This document shows, one piece after another, positions 63,439 to 64,000 of a DNA stretch of 64,000 nucleotides. Under the pieces are notes generated by a model. It was not told where the DNA came from. It did not search any database and saw only the letters and a program-made list of their open reading frames with translations. Made by a program: the position numbers and the translations under genes. The stretch's first letter is position 1. Every line of letters starts with the position of its first letter. This DNA comes from Ailurus styani. Its lineage: Eukaryota; Chordata; Mammalia; Carnivora; Ailuridae. Location of the stretch: positions 861,534 through 925,533 of the forward strand of contig LNAC01000162.1 in assembly GCA_002007465.1 (NCBI GenBank), written 5' to 3'.

Positions 63439-64000
63439 GAAAGTATGAAAGTGATAGAAGATGTGAAACAAAGGAATCAGCCTTAGTCTGTTATCCAGAT
63501 TCTTTTCCAAAATTTGGGAAACTTGGTTTCATATCTTATAAACAGCTGGCCTTTCCTAGCTTTTTGTATACTTCAAATTTATAACCAAGACTCTTGTGTC
63601 TTTAACTGAAATAATTATTTGAAAAAAAGAAAACCCAAAAAACCTATACATATGCACATGCATAGGCAAGTATATGGCTCTGTGGAGTGTCACTAGATGC
63701 TTTCCTGGTGATGGACCTGAATCCATTCATCATTAGTTTGCACACTTAATGTTCAGCTCATGGATTTTTTTGTTTTGATGTTCTTACTTTATTGAACTAA
63801 CCTGAGCAACTCTGACACATGCTTTGTAGAAAAAAGAAGCTTTATGTTGTGGCTATTCCCTCATCTTTGAGTATATAACAAAATGAACCTTTATAAAAGA
63901 CTAACTCCTAAGACAAAGTGACTTTATTTGGCTCAAATCAATTAACTAATCAGTACTTTTTTTTCCTTCAGTGTTCTCAATTTATCTATTAATCCAATAA
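63439..64000. other. Intronic sequence, no recognised element
   Basis: AT-rich, nothing supported to the window end. Confidence 0.45.

Overview
This is a mammalian nuclear window, almost certainly from a carnivore. It lies inside one long gene and is about 99.8% intron. The organism call rests on about twenty copies of the carnivore tRNA-Lys-derived SINE (CanSINE; head GGGCGCCTGGGTGGCTCAG, CT-rich 3' part, AATAAAATCTTTAAA tail). The sequence type of the youngest copies (TTAAAGCCGCTGCCTTCGGC) points to a mustelid such as ferret, mink or otter. The family call is an inference from remembered repeat types.

Only one protein-coding exon can be supported: 24460-24598 on the plus strand. Its 46 codons encode the ubiquitin-like segment just before the first C1 domain of protein kinase D1 (PRKD1), including the tyrosine numbered Tyr95 in human. 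It has a good 3' splice site and a GT donor. Positions 1-24459 are therefore the end of the upstream intron, and 24599-64000 the start of the downstream intron. No other exon, RNA gene or promoter was found. The other open reading frames lie in repeats, microsatellites or unconserved intron.

Upstream intron: an L2-like relic (140-880), a MaLR-type LTR split by an L1 piece (1095-1822), an old L1 (3665-5975), ancient interspersed repeats (9040-9300, 10500-10850, 11456-12700), several CanSINEs, a repeat-poor block (16090-20300), and a nested L1 complex (21140-24328). That complex holds a 5'-inverted L1 and two CanSINEs, and its 3' end lies only about 130 bp before the exon.

Downstream intron: an antisense L1 3' end (25715-26345), L2/MIR relics, CanSINEs, and an L1 3'-UTR relic (38822-39510). 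A full-length L1 (44368-51228) is bounded by a perfect 12-bp target-site duplication. An older L1 (52930-57998) carries its own nested L1. Further on are a MER5A DNA transposon, an LTR-like element and more CanSINEs.

No new gene system was found. The observations most worth checking are structural. (1) A 29-nt A-rich tract is bounded by a 19-bp direct repeat, like a poly(A)-only retro-insertion. (2) A 24-nt SINE-head scar lies inside a 16-bp duplication. (3) Microsatellites arose at the same ORF2 position in three L1 copies. (4) A nested inverted L1 is followed by about 120 bp of other L1 sequence inside one target-site duplication. (5) Two of the three single-N positions coincide with sequence anomalies that look like assembly joins.
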